Both the position numbers and the translations under genes were made by a program. The notes under the pieces were generated by a model. The model worked only from the letters and a program-made list of their open reading frames with translations, did not search any database and was not told the origin of the DNA. From Marsupella aquatica (Eukaryota; Marchantiophyta), in NCBI GenBank assembly GCA_973895155.1, contig OZ316891.1:13950001-14014000 (forward strand): a stretch of 64,000 nt of DNA. Direction: 5' to 3'. Below are positions 12,918 to 23,536 of this stretch, piece after piece; positions within the stretch are counted from its first letter, which is position 1, and every line of letters begins with the position of its first letter.

Positions 12918-14000
12918 AAAGTGCAGTACGGCTGGATCCAGTAGTAATGCCTGGAACACTCTCATGGCGTGGTGGCCTCCGCCTTACATTTTGCATGTCC
13001 AGTCAACCGTGGATAAGTGCAACCTCTCGGAAAGACGCCTGGGAATGCAGTAATGCACTATGCTATATATGCACGGGATTTAGCCTCTCCTTTAAAAGTG
13101 CATGGTTTGCACTACCTAATAAGTGCATCAGAAATTGCATCCGGACTTACCCCGTGTTATAAAGTCACACAGATTGGACCTTGATAAGATAAGTCTACTC
13201 TATATATAGTTGGCTAATTCAATTAGCAACAAATCCTGATTGAACTAAGTGTTATGTATATATTTTGATGAAAGTTGATCTGCACTTATGTAAACTGCAT
13301 TTAAGAAAGGTAATTGCTTGAATGCTAGGGGACTACATGGCTAGCCTGCACTTAACAACAAAATGCACTTATCCACAGTGCACTTATACATGGTTGACTC
13401 TAAAGTAGAACTCCAAGAATGTAGCATCTGGTGTGCTCTAAATGGAGGTTTGCACTTATCAGTTTCCTGAAACAACTTCATAGCACATGGCCTTGGATTT
13501 GACATTTTCATGTACAGTTTTGCTCTCTAAGTGCACACTCCCTGGAAACCAGCCTGGAAGAAGCATCTGGACTGAAGCACTTATCAATTGCCTGGGAGAC
13601 CCTCATAGCGTGGTGGTCTTGGCCTCAACATCTTCATGTACAGTCATCTCTCTTTACGTCCACACTCCCAGGACAAAATATCTAGTGTGCACTATGGGAG
13701 GGTTTGCACTGTGTGCTAAGTGCAAACAGTATAGTTGTCAGCTTATTGATAAGAGTGTATGGTCTACGTTCCTTAATAAGTGTGCAATAATCCTAGTCAA
13801 TGGACAATCTTGTGACTCACACCCATTTGTACATCCTTGCCCTAAGTTATGTCCCCTCCCCATAAATTTATTAGTCTACTCAGGAAACCCATGCACCTAT
13901 TAGTAAGTGAAATTCCATGGGATTGGGTCCATATTGATAAGTGTTCATGTACACTTATCAAGGGTTTGCACTTATTCAGGTATTCAGACCTGTTCCCACC
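12918..14000. repeat. TGCACTT/AAGTGCA-rich repeat tract
   Basis: About a dozen occurrences of the heptamer TGCACTT or its complement lie in 1.1 kb (for example 12919, 13014, 13281, 13347, 13451, 13710, 13968). Longer units repeat: a block starting TGCCTGGAACACTCTCATGG at 12949 recurs in diverged form at about 13461 and 13579 (TGCCTGGGAGACCCTCATAG), each followed by a CATGTACAGT-like segment. No coding sequence. It is related in motif and style to the array at 46330-47770. Confidence 0.75.
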
Positions 14001-14482
14001 TCCAGGGCATTATGGGTATTAATAGTTCCTCAAAGCTTGGGCTAAAACCTAATTTCTTTTGGTGCATTCTTGGTATTACAACCTACTATATAAAACACAC
14101 CAAAGATTGATCTTTCACAAGGTATTTGCTTGATGGAACCCCAAATGAAAAGCTTTGAGATGTAACATTACATCTCAAAACCGGCTTGAGTCCACATTCA
14201 ACTTCCTATCTACTTAGCCCATATATCTAACTAAATGGTTTGCCATGTTCACTGGACTCAACACTCCATTTGTTGGAAAATGAGGGAGCCCCACAAATTG
14301 TTGAAATGTGTGCACTGCAAAGACAACTCAACCTATTGTTGTTTGTCCAGCTTTTTGCCTTGTTGGGATAGGGTGCTTCTTCTTCTACCTCACTACTTTG
14401 AATACAATCTCTACTCTTTCTAATTCTCACTTCCATAAATTCTAGAACAAGTTCCCCCTCCACCTATTGGGGGTTGCCACTG
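14001..14482. other. Spacer before the LTR cluster, nothing recognised
   Basis: No gene, repeat structure or regulatory motif that I can support. It ends at the outer edge of the first LTR copy. Confidence 0.4.
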
Positions 14483-15398
14483 AGTGGTGGACCTAGCAAC
14501 CCATCGCCCTCACCAATCCCAGCACTCATGCCTAGGTGCCCTTGGTGCCAGAACGCCTCCACGGAATACCTCGAGCAAGTACCCTAGTGCCCCTTGCACC
14601 GCCAGCGACCCTTCCCATACGAAGTCGCACTTGCTCTCCAACACAACCGCTACTCAACGGTCCTCACTGTCTGCACAAACAACCAAGCACCTCGGTAAGT
14701 AACCCTCCACAATCTAGAACCCGTCAAGTCTAGCATCCTAACTCAAGCTCAACAGACGTTGGTAAATAGGTTAGCGATAGGTCCTCCCGATGCCATAAAC
14801 CAAAACCAAAACCCACGCCCGTTGTTCGTCCAGAACAGCTCCCTCCTTGGGCACGGCCCGGGTTCCCCCTCGTACCTATCCATCACCAACTGACCGCCGT
14901 GACCCCAAGACATGCTCATGGCCCAAATAGCGTAGCTTGTCCTAAAGCTTGTCCCAACACGTTGGGACCAGAATGGCCCCGACCCTAGCAACCAACTCCC
15001 AATTTGCCCCACTGATGGTCTAGGGGCCAAACACTCTTGGGACTCAACCTCCGTACCTACTTGGCCTTGCCTCCCCAACCTAAGCTCCCTTGGGAGACTG
15101 AACGCGGCTTGGCTGTTGTTTGGCAGGATTTGGCAAGCGGGCAAGTTAACACCCGCAAACCCCAAGAACCCAAGGTACTCCCAGACCCAGCTGAGCTCAG
15201 GAGGGCATACCCTCCTCAAGAGCTTTCCAACGGTTTCCTTTAGTGTCGCGATCGCCGCGGCTCACGACTTTGGCTCGCCCTTAGTCCCTAGGGAGACACC
15301 ACTCCCCTCATATATGCTTTTGGAGACCTGCCACCCCCGGACCAGCTTTGGTCCCTAAACATTTGGCCCCTCAACCCAGACCCTATCACGCATAATGG
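14483..15398 (-). mobile_element. Truncated 3-prime LTR of a Ty3/Gypsy-type element (copy A)
   Basis: Matches the LTR at 18193 onward along its length, starting at AGTGGTGGACC and running to CGCATAATGG, where it is fused to the reverse-transcriptase remnant. A full LTR of this family (copy C, 19964-21400) continues about 500 bases further, so the U3 side has been lost. The element is on the minus strand, so 14483 is its outer 3-prime edge. It retains the TATATA core (CTCATATATGC near 15310), a plausible LTR promoter element on the minus strand. Confidence 0.85.
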
Positions 15399-18047
15399 TA
15401 ATACCCAGACCGCAAGTCCACCTTTGAAAACTTCTTAGCCCTGGAGAAGCAATCGAAGAGGTCATCCATATGAGGTAACGGGTACTTGTTCTTTACCGTC
15501 TGCTTATTGAGGGCTCGATTATCTGCACACAATCTCAAAGTACCATCCTTTTTGGACACAAACAACGCGGGCGCCCGTAAGGACTCTTACTAGGGTGAAT
15601 GAACCCTTGGTCAATCAACTCTTCCAGGGCGTTCTTCAACATCATTTGCTCGTTCAGGTTTAGACGATAAGGAGCTTTAGCCTGAGGAGCCGAACTTGGC
15701 TCCAACTCAACTCGGTGATCCACTTCTCTCCGCGGGGGTAAACCTTTAGGTAGCTTTTGCCAGAGCACATCGTTGAATTCCTCTAAAATTTCAGGAATTC
15801 AACCGTAGTCGGGCCCGACCTTAGCTGACTTAACTTTTGGCTGCGAAGCAGCCTCCTTAGTTGGGTGGAGATGAAAGAAGAAACATTCATGTCCACCCTT
15901 GAAGTCTTTCCACCATTGCTTCACCAATACACACGGCGACAACCACGACACTTTACTTACTTTGAGAAATCTTTCTTTATTTTTGGTAACTTCATGTACA
16001 ACGATGGGCTCACCGCCCTTATTGGGAAAATGGAGCACCTCACCCCCCGGTTTCAAGGTGACATTGTGCTTCCTGAGGTAACCTATTGACAAAATGAAAT
16101 CTACGGCTAGACCGTCTAGAACGTAGAACATCTCCTGACTAACAAAAGTTTGTTGCTCGCCTATGACCTCTACTCAAAGTCTATGTACTACTCTCGACAC
16201 TATCCCTTCTGGGTCATTGGCGAACTTGCACACTAACGGTTGTAGCAACTCTTGCATGTCCATCCCAAGAAGTGCTGCCGCTTGCCCACTTATGAAGCAG
16301 GCGGTAGCGCCTATATCCACCAAAGCAACACCCAGATTACCGTTAGAAGTGACATTCACAAAAATCAGTTTTTCAGGATCCCTTGTCTTAACTTTAGGTA
16401 TCTTCTCTCGTAACAACACCCTCTCTCCGGCAGGAACATCCCCTACAGGGACCTTGTTAGCTACTAAGGGTTTGGTTAGAGCGATACTTACCTTAATGCT
16501 CTTCTGCCCTCCATCTCCGCTTGGCTTGCCACCTTTTGTGGTACAATCCTTATTTTGATGGCCTATGGCACCGCATAAGAAGCACAAACCTTCAGCACGC
16601 CTCTGCTCCATGAGTGCCTGCAGCTTCTTTGCTTTCTGCGCCGATGAGGTTTCTTTCTTGAAGTTGTCGGCCTTCCGGTTTTGCTTAGCTTCTCCATTCT
16701 GGGGTTGGGGATCCAAACCACCGGCCCTCGGCCCCTCAAGTTGCTTATGCTTAGTCCCGGGACCTTTTGCTTTGCCAGCTTCCCCCTTGGATCCCTTGCC
16801 ACCCACCTTCGCCAAGTCCGGTCGGTTATTCACCAATGTAGTGGCCTTGTCGAAGGCGTCAGAAAGCGTTTTAAACTCATAACGTTTTTCCTATAACTTT
16901 TCCCTGAGCAACGGCGAGAGCTTCACAATAAAGTTGTGAAGCTGTGTATGTAAGATCTCTTGCCCTGCCGGGATACACGCCAACTGGTTCTGGTAATAAG
17001 TGATGAACTTTTGGATATCACCCCTGAAGCTCATCTCCGTTACACATTTATGAGCGTGTCGCTCCGGGTACTTAGTGGTGTCATGAGCACGGAGTCCCTC
17101 AACCAGGTTTTCCCAAGTTAACGGCAAGAAGGAGTCCTCTCGTGACTTCTTCCAAGACTTGTACCAAGTCAAGGCATAGTCCTTCAAGGAAGGAGCGGCT
17201 ACGATAGCCCAAGTGGGATGCTCAACGCACGCTTGAAGATGAATCTCCATTGTGGAGAGCCAACTCAAGAACTTTTGTCCACTCTACTCGTAGGCCCCGT
17301 TATAAGTTGGAGGAGTCGGTAGCTGGTTCACTTGGAACATACTCCGTCCAACTACCATTCCCCCCTCGGGATGCGTCGCACTCTGACTACCCAGACTAAG
17401 TGAGTACTTAATATGGGCCCCCTTGTTGTGTTCCAACTGCTCATAAATGAGTCGTTGGTCTTGAGTCAACGGATCCAAACTGTCGTCAGCGGCTGGGCCC
17501 TTGCGGGTTGTATGAAAACGGTCCTCCAACCGTTTTTCCTTTGCGGGCCGCCTGTCCTTAGGTTCTCTTGTGGATTTTGGTGACATCCCCGCGTCTTGTG
17601 AGCACCATGACCTCCAGGGACTAAGGTATCACCCGCATCATCCTGGTTCTGCTTGGTCAAATTATCCACGATGATGTCCGGCTCAATATCATCCTCTGGT
17701 TCTGCATCCAACCCTCTCAAGGCTGGGATCAGTTCCTCCTTTGGGTCCTGACCCTCTTTCTCCGATTTTGCTTCAGCATCGTCATTGCTTCCAGTTGCGT
17801 CAGAGTCGTCGTCATCCGACCCGTCCTTTGAAGGATCAGCCACCTCCTTCCCTTTAAGTCGACAACGCTGTGCACTTGACGTGTTCACCGTAGCGGTCGA
17901 CGGTTTGGCTGTTGCGTCTTCATCATCCTGCTTGTAACGTTTGTCTAGGGAAGTCGACCCGTCCTCCTTATGTTCATTTTGAACTTGGGCTCTCCCCTTG
18001 GCAGGGGGAGCCTGTTTGCCACTCTTTGATCGAGTGTTTTTTGCCAT
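15399..18047 (-). pseudogene. Decayed gag-protease-partial RT of a Ty3/Gypsy retrotransposon
   Basis: Read on the minus strand: an acidic N-terminal gag region from Met at 18047, a frameshift near 17590, a retrotransposon gag domain (about 17270-16890, with WLSTMEIHLQACVEHPTW and ALTWYKSW), a CCHC zinc knuckle CFLCGAIGHQNKDC at 16584-16543, an aspartic protease with DIGA (16317-16306) where D-T/S-G-A is expected, then the start of RT ([24 protein letters not shown]) with another frameshift. RT stops near 15400 at the LRSGYY motif. RT follows protease directly, which is the Gypsy order; the rest of RT, RNase H and integrase are missing. In-frame stops at about 17284, 16891, 16174 and 15799 are TAG or TGA. 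Non-autonomous and dead. Confidence 0.9.
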
Positions 18048-18178
18048 GTTCCTAGCGACTGAATCTACCCGAAGTCGACCCGCCAAGCACGTTGAAGCAC
18101 TAAGTCCCTGCAAAAATCCATTAAGATTTATGGATTCCGACTTAGCACAACCCCGGCCGAGTGTCTATGCCACCAATC

Positions 18179-18190
18179 GCTCTGATACCA
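18179..18190 (-). other. Primer binding site for initiator-Met tRNA
   Basis: On the minus strand the bases read TGGTATCAGAGC, the classic complement of the 3-prime end of plant initiator methionine tRNA, used to prime minus-strand DNA synthesis. It lies two bases inside the LTR copy B boundary, fixing both the orientation of the element and the inner LTR edge. Confidence 0.93.
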
Positions 18191-18192
18191 CA

Positions 18193-19215
18193 AGTGGTGG
18201 ACCTAGCCACCCAACGCCCTTACCAATCCCAGCACTCACGCCTAGGTGCCCTAGGTGCCCTTGGTGCCCGAACGCCTCCACGGAATATCTCGAGCAAGTA
18301 CCCTAGTGCCCCTTGCACCGCCAGCAACCCCTCCTATACGAAGTTGCACTTGCTCTCCAACACGACCGCTACTCAATGGTCCTCACTGTTTGCACAAACA
18401 ACCAAGCACCTCGGTAAGTAACCCTCCAGGATCTAGGACCCGCCAAGTCTAGCATCCTAACTCAAGCTCAACAGACGTTGGTAAATAGGTTAGCATTAGG
18501 TCCTCCCGATGCCATAAGCTGAAACTAGAACCCATGCTCGCTGTTAGTCCAGAACAACTCCCTCCTTGGGCGCGGCCCAGGTTCTTCCTTGTACATATCC
18601 ATCACCAACTGACCGATGTGACCCCAGGACATGCTCATGGCCCAAATAGCGTAGCTTGTCCTAAAGCTTGCCCCAACACGCGAGGACCAGAATGGCCCCG
18701 ACCCTAGCAACCAACTCCCGATTCGCCCCACTGATGGTCTAGGGGCCAAACACTCTTGGGAGTCAACCTCCACACCTACTTGACCTTGCCTCCCCAACAC
18801 AAGCTCTCTTGGGAGACTGAACGTGGTTTGGTTGCTGTTCAGCAGGATTTGGCAAGCGGGTGAGTTAACACCCGCAAACCCCAAGAACCCAAGGTATCCA
18901 ACTCACCCAAGAAGTCCTCCAACGGACTTCCTGTTGGAAAGATATTGCCGTTTCTGTTTGACGGTTTTCCTTAGTGTTGCAACCGCCGTGGCTCACAACT
19001 TTGGCTCGCCCTTAGCCCCCAGGGAGACATCACTCCCCTCATATATGCTTCTAGAGACCTGCCAGCCTCGGGCCAGCTTTGGTCCCTAAACATTTGGCCC
19101 CCAACCCGGATCCTATTGCGCATAATGGGCGCTTCACCAACTGGCAACGCCCATAACTTTCTTGTTCGACATAACTTTCCCGTTTGGCATCCCGGATTTC
19201 TTAGCCCATTCCTCG
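18193..19215 (-). mobile_element. Truncated 5-prime LTR of the same element (copy B)
   Basis: Starts AGTGGTGGACCTAGCC two bases from the primer site and parallels copy A closely, then continues slightly further before it stops resembling the full-length copy C around 19215. The outer U3 end is therefore lost, so no target-site duplication can be tested for this element. Similarity between A and B is high but with many scattered differences. Confidence 0.85.
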
Positions 19216-19260
19216 GGTCTTTTTTTGGAAAAATCTTGGAATCCGTTGTCTTGCATCAAA

Positions 19261-19935
19261 TTAACTCAATAGTGGTTGGTAAGTAGATCAACGAATATAG
19301 CCTTCCAAGATTGCACAACCTTGTTGTAAATTGAAGCTTAGGTTGACACCCAGTGTGTGTCTAGAACTATTCCTCTGTCGAGTGTCCCCCAAACTTCTCA
19401 TCTTTTGATGTATCGCTGATGACCACTATACCTCTAAGCATGCCCATGGCCCAAATAGCTAACTTGTCCCAAACACAGTCCCAAAGCTTTCCAAGCAATG
19501 GGACCAACCTTGCCCTAATTCTTGTAACGGTCTCAATATCAACAACTTTTACTCAACTAGGATCCTCAGGGCATGACAAACTTGGACCTCAACAACCCTG
19601 CCCACTATGCATGCTCTCATGACCACTCCAATTCAAGCTCTCATGGGAATCAAACGCAAATTTGTTATTCTTTTGTTGGGATTGGCCAATGAACAAGATC
19701 TAGCCCATGAAAACTATAAATAAGGACCAAAGTCACCCCAATCCTAGTTGATATCATAAGGAGATAGAATTCCTTATGAGATTTTTTACACGCTTAAGAA
19801 GTCCCTGAACGGACTTCCCAAGAAAAGATTTTGTTGTTTCCATTTTATATCCCTTAGTGGCACAACCACCCCGCATCCAGACTTGGGCTTGCCTTTGGCC
19901 CACTAAGAGAGGAACCACAATTGGTCTAAGGGTGC
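19261..19935 (-). mobile_element. Diverged LTR fragment of the same family (copy E)
   Basis: Collinear with the middle of the family LTR: a GTTGGTAAGTAGATCAACG start, GCCCATGGCCCAAATAGC, TTGTCCCAA, AACGGACTTCCC, then CCCTTAGTGGCACAACC matching CCTTAGTGTCGCAACC of other copies. Much more diverged than A, B or C, so probably an older insertion. Both ends are missing. Confidence 0.65.
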
Positions 19936-19963
19936 CTCTATCATCGCCAGCGACAAGTCCCAT

Positions 19964-21400
19964 AGTGGTGAACCTTGCCACCCAGCACCCTCACCAATCC
20001 CAACACTCACGCCTAAGTGCCCCTGGTGCCCGAACGCCTCCATGGAATACCTTGAGCAAGCAACCTAGTGTCGCTTGCACCGCCAACGGCCCCTTTCATA
20101 CGAGGCCGCACTTGCCCTCCAACACGACCGTCACTCAACGGTCCTCACCGTTTGCACAAGCAACCAAGCCCCTCGGTAAGTAACCCTTCAAGATCTAGAA
20201 CCCGCCAAGTCTAACATCCTAACTCAAGCTCACAGACATTGGTAAATAGATCAACGATAGGTCCTCCCAATGCCATAAGCCAACACCAGAACCCATGCCC
20301 ATTGTTCGTCCAAAATAGCTTCTTCCTTGGGCGCGGCCCGAGTTCCCCCTTGTACCTATCCATCACCAACTGATCGCCTTGACCCCAAGACATGCTCATG
20401 GACCAAATAACGTAGCTTGTCCCAAGCTTGTCCCAACACGCCGGGACCATAATGGCCCCGACTCTAACAACCAACTCCCGGGTCTCGTCCCACTGATGGT
20501 CTAGGGGCTGAGCACCCTTGGAACTCAACCTCCACGCCTACTTTGCATTGCCTCCCCAACGCAAGCTCCCTTGGGATACTGACGCGGCTTGGCTGCTGTT
20601 CGGCAGGATTTGGCAAGCAGGCGAGCTAACACCCGCAAACCCCAAGACCCATGGCGCCCCCAACGCACCCAAGAAGTCTTCCAACGGGACTTTCCGTTGG
20701 AAAGATATCGTCATTTCCGTTTGGTGCTTTCCCTTAGTGTCACAACCGCCGCGGCTCATGACTTCGGCTCGCCCTTGGCCCCCCAGGGAGACACCACTCC
20801 CCTCATATATGCTTCTAGAGACCTGTCACCCCCGGACCAACTTTGGTCCCTAACCATTTGGCCTCCAACCCGGATCCTATTGCGCATAGTGGGCACGCCA
20901 CCAACTGGCAATGCCCATAACTTTCTCGTTAGGCGTCCGCAAGCGGAGTGCCTTAGCCCATTGTGATTAGGCCGACCCATGCTCATGCCTAGGCCTTCAG
21001 GTCTCATCGCCGCTTGGGATCCCCGATCGGCCAAACCCGGATTGGGCCCTAACTCACGCCCCAAGCGTTCGTTGCCCATGGCGTCAACTCCATTGGCCTT
21101 GGGCTCAAGGGGAGCTCACACTTAAGCCCTCATAACTCAAAGTCCGTTTGGGGGCCCGGACGGTCAACCTTGAGCCCAACCCCTTTTCCTCTTGACCCGA
21201 CCAGCTCTCGGCTAGTCCAAGTCCTTAGTGTGTGTCACCAGCTTGGCTCCTTGCCTTCGCTAGCGCCACGTCTCATTGCCCACTAGTCTCTCCATGCTAA
21301 GTCCTCCTCGGATGGCCTATTTGGGTCTGGACCATAAAGGATCTCAGCGTTGGAGTCACGATGCTAGAGCTAAGTGTTAAGGTAGTCGAGTTCCGCGACT
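19964..21400 (-). mobile_element. Full-length solo LTR (copy C) with 5-bp target duplication
   Basis: 1437 bp, from AGTGGTGAACC to TTCCGCGACT, flanked on both sides by CCCAT (19959-19963 and 21401-21405). The perfect duplication and intact ends show that the LTR termini are AGT...ACT on this strand rather than the usual TG...CA. No internal region is present, so it is a solo LTR left by LTR-LTR recombination. It sits inside the older copy D. Confidence 0.9.
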
Positions 21401-21405
21401 CCCAT

Positions 21406-22950
21406 AAAAAGGCACACTCGTTCCTCAACACGACCGCCGCTCAACAACCTCTTCCATAACCTCTATTGTCTGCACAAGCAACCAACTTCATTGGTAAGTA
21501 ATCCTCCTTGATCTTGGATCCTAAGACCATGACCTTACCTCAAGCTGAACAGTTTTTACTAAATAGGTCAGCGGATAGAACCTTGGACTAGGTCCATATG
21601 GCCTTATCTTAAGCTAAAGCTAAGGCTGACACCCAATATTTGTCCAGAATAACCCCTCTTATGGGCCACCCAAGCTTCCCTACTTTTTGTACGTCATCCA
21701 TGCAACGATTGCCTTGCCTCCAAGGCATGCACATGGCCCAATCAACTAGCTTGTCTCAAAGCTTGTCCCAAACACCAAGACCAGTTTGGTCCTCACTGTA
21801 GCAACCGTCCATGAATCTAACTCAATTGGGAGTCCAAGGGCAAGATGCACTTGGGCCTCAACACGAGAGCCTACTCTGTGTTGCCTTCCCAACGCAAGCT
21901 CCTGTGGAAAAATTGAACTTGACTTGGTTGCTATTTTGGTAGGATTAGCAAGCAAGCAAGATTGCCCTTGCAAATCGTGAGAAACAACGGCATCCTCAGA
22001 CCCAAATAAGATCAAGATGATGTAGTCATCCTGAAGAGGTTTCCAACGCACTAAAGAATTCTTCCAATCAACTTCTCGTTGATGAGATATTGTCTTTTCC
22101 ATTTGACATTTTCCTTTAGTAGAACAACCACCGTGCTTCACCACTTGGGCTTGCCTCCTGGCGCGCTAGGAGACACTACTCCCCTCATATATGCTTTTGG
22201 AGTTTTGCCACCCTTGGACCAACTTTGGTCCCTTATTTTTGGCCCTCAATGTTGACTCTAACCCGACCGACTAGACACAAAGCTAACTTGCTAGACCCAA
22301 AATTTTCTAATTAGATGTTTGTAGATGAAGTGCCTTAGCCCATTGTGATTGGGCCAGAAAGGTGCTCATGCCCAAGCCCTTAGAACTCATCGTCAATCGT
22401 GTTAGTTATTTACTCTTACGTCTAGGGTTATGACATGTAATTGTAGTTAGACTAACCGTAGTCAAAGACGTGGAGGTGAATTATGTATCTTTTGTGTTGA
22501 CTACCTATGCGTTGGATGTGTCATGTGCTTGTCATTGTGAATGTTGTCTATGCTCAAGAAATCGAGGCACCCGAATAGCTACACCCGAACAGCTACACCC
22601 GAGCCACACCCTATCTCACGCGCCAAGCATTGGTTCATCATTAACTAAACTTCTTTGGCCTTTGGCCCAAGAGGAGCTCTCCTCAAGCCTTCATAACTCA
22701 AAGTTGGATTCCAGACAATCTACCTTGAGCTCAACCCTTCTCATGACCCAACGTCAATCTAAGTCTCTTGTGTGCGCCACTAGCTTAACATATCATCTTT
22801 GCTAGTGCAACACTAGCTTCCTTGCCCACAAATATCTCCATACTTAGTCTCCACTAGATATGACTAACCTGGGGGCCTGGACCATAGAGGAGATCGACGT
22901 TGGAGTGAGCGATGCTGAAGGTGAGTGGTAGGTAGTTGAGTTCTGCAACT
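21406..22950 (-). mobile_element. Older LTR copy D, interrupted by copy C and by a second LTR family
   Basis: The sequence right of copy C continues the family LTR (CTCAACACGACCGCCGCTCAAC, ATTGGTAAGTAATCC, through to GTTGAGTTCTGCAACT). The piece just left of copy C (about 19940-19963, CATCGCCAGCGACAAGTCCCAT) supplies the preceding bases of the same LTR, so C landed within D. A smaller LTR is also inserted at 22400-22559. The first 100 or so bases of D are missing. Confidence 0.8.
22400..22559 (+). mobile_element. Internally deleted solo LTR of a second family, nested in copy D
   Basis: Begins TGTTAGTTATTTACTC and ends TGCTCAAGA, with AATCG on both sides (22395-22399 and 22560-22564), a 5-bp target duplication. 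It matches both ends of the 342-bp LTR at 42784-43125 (shared CTAGGGTTA, GACTAACC, GTTGGATGTGTCATGT, TCTATGCTCAA) but lacks about 180 bases of its middle. The last bases appear mutated from CAACA to CAAGA. Confidence 0.85.
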
Positions 22951-23360
22951 TTAGCCTATTCTTGATGGTCATCCTTGTCTTGGACATAAAGAAGTTTGAG
23001 ACCAAAGTAAGCAATGTGGGAGCTAAGTGGTCACCTTCTATGACTTGATGTCACTCTTATAGCCCAATTCTTTAGTTTTGGGACAAGGGGTTATGAAATT
23101 AATCATTAAGGATTGGGTTGATAGATGGGCTCATGGGGTGTTGGGGGTGTCAAAACATCCCTAGATTAGGGGCAACAAATCTGTTCGAGTGGGGGTTTCA
23201 AAAATCTTTGGTGTATTGGAGTTCTTAGGTCAAATGTATGGGTCCATCCTATCATCAACTAACCTGTCGTAAGGTAAGGTTTGGGGAAATTCGCTTCCCG
23301 TGCCGTGTATCTAGGTCGAAGGCCTGGCGGTTGGACGCGGGCCGTTCGATGAAAACAGAT
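22951..23360. other. Spacer between the LTR cluster and RPS8
   Basis: No gene. Low-copy-looking sequence that merges into the RPS8 promoter. Nothing further can be supported. Confidence 0.4.
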
Positions 23361-23367
23361 CGGAGGC

Positions 23368-23411
23368 TTTAGGGTTTCGATACTTGGGTGTCCAAACCTA
23401 CCAACCCTAAA
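23368..23411 (+). promoter_or_regulatory. Telo-box pair in the RPS8 promoter
   Basis: TTTAGGGTTT at 23368-23377 and AACCCTAAA at 23403-23411 are two copies of the plant telo-box in opposite orientation, about 130-170 bases before the ATG. Telo-boxes are established elements near the start sites of plant ribosomal-protein and translation-factor genes. This supports both the gene call and a plant origin. Confidence 0.75.
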
Positions 23412-23536
23412 GTAAAACTCAGAGCGGAGCGTCACTCCCTCCTCTTTACAACTTCGCTCCCGAAGTCGGAGTAGCGAGGTCGAGCACGAGGTTTTGCGAA
23501 GGAAGAGTTCTGCGAGGCTGCTACACTGAATCGACC

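Noticed and set aside
12494-13053. Overlapping open frames on both strands upstream of tubulin
   Set aside because: GC-rich promoter region; several frames are open at once and none has domain character.
14484-15358. Plus-strand frames such as 14484-14702 and 15037-15358
   Set aside because: They lie in LTR sequence and recur in every LTR copy; the element codes on the minus strand.
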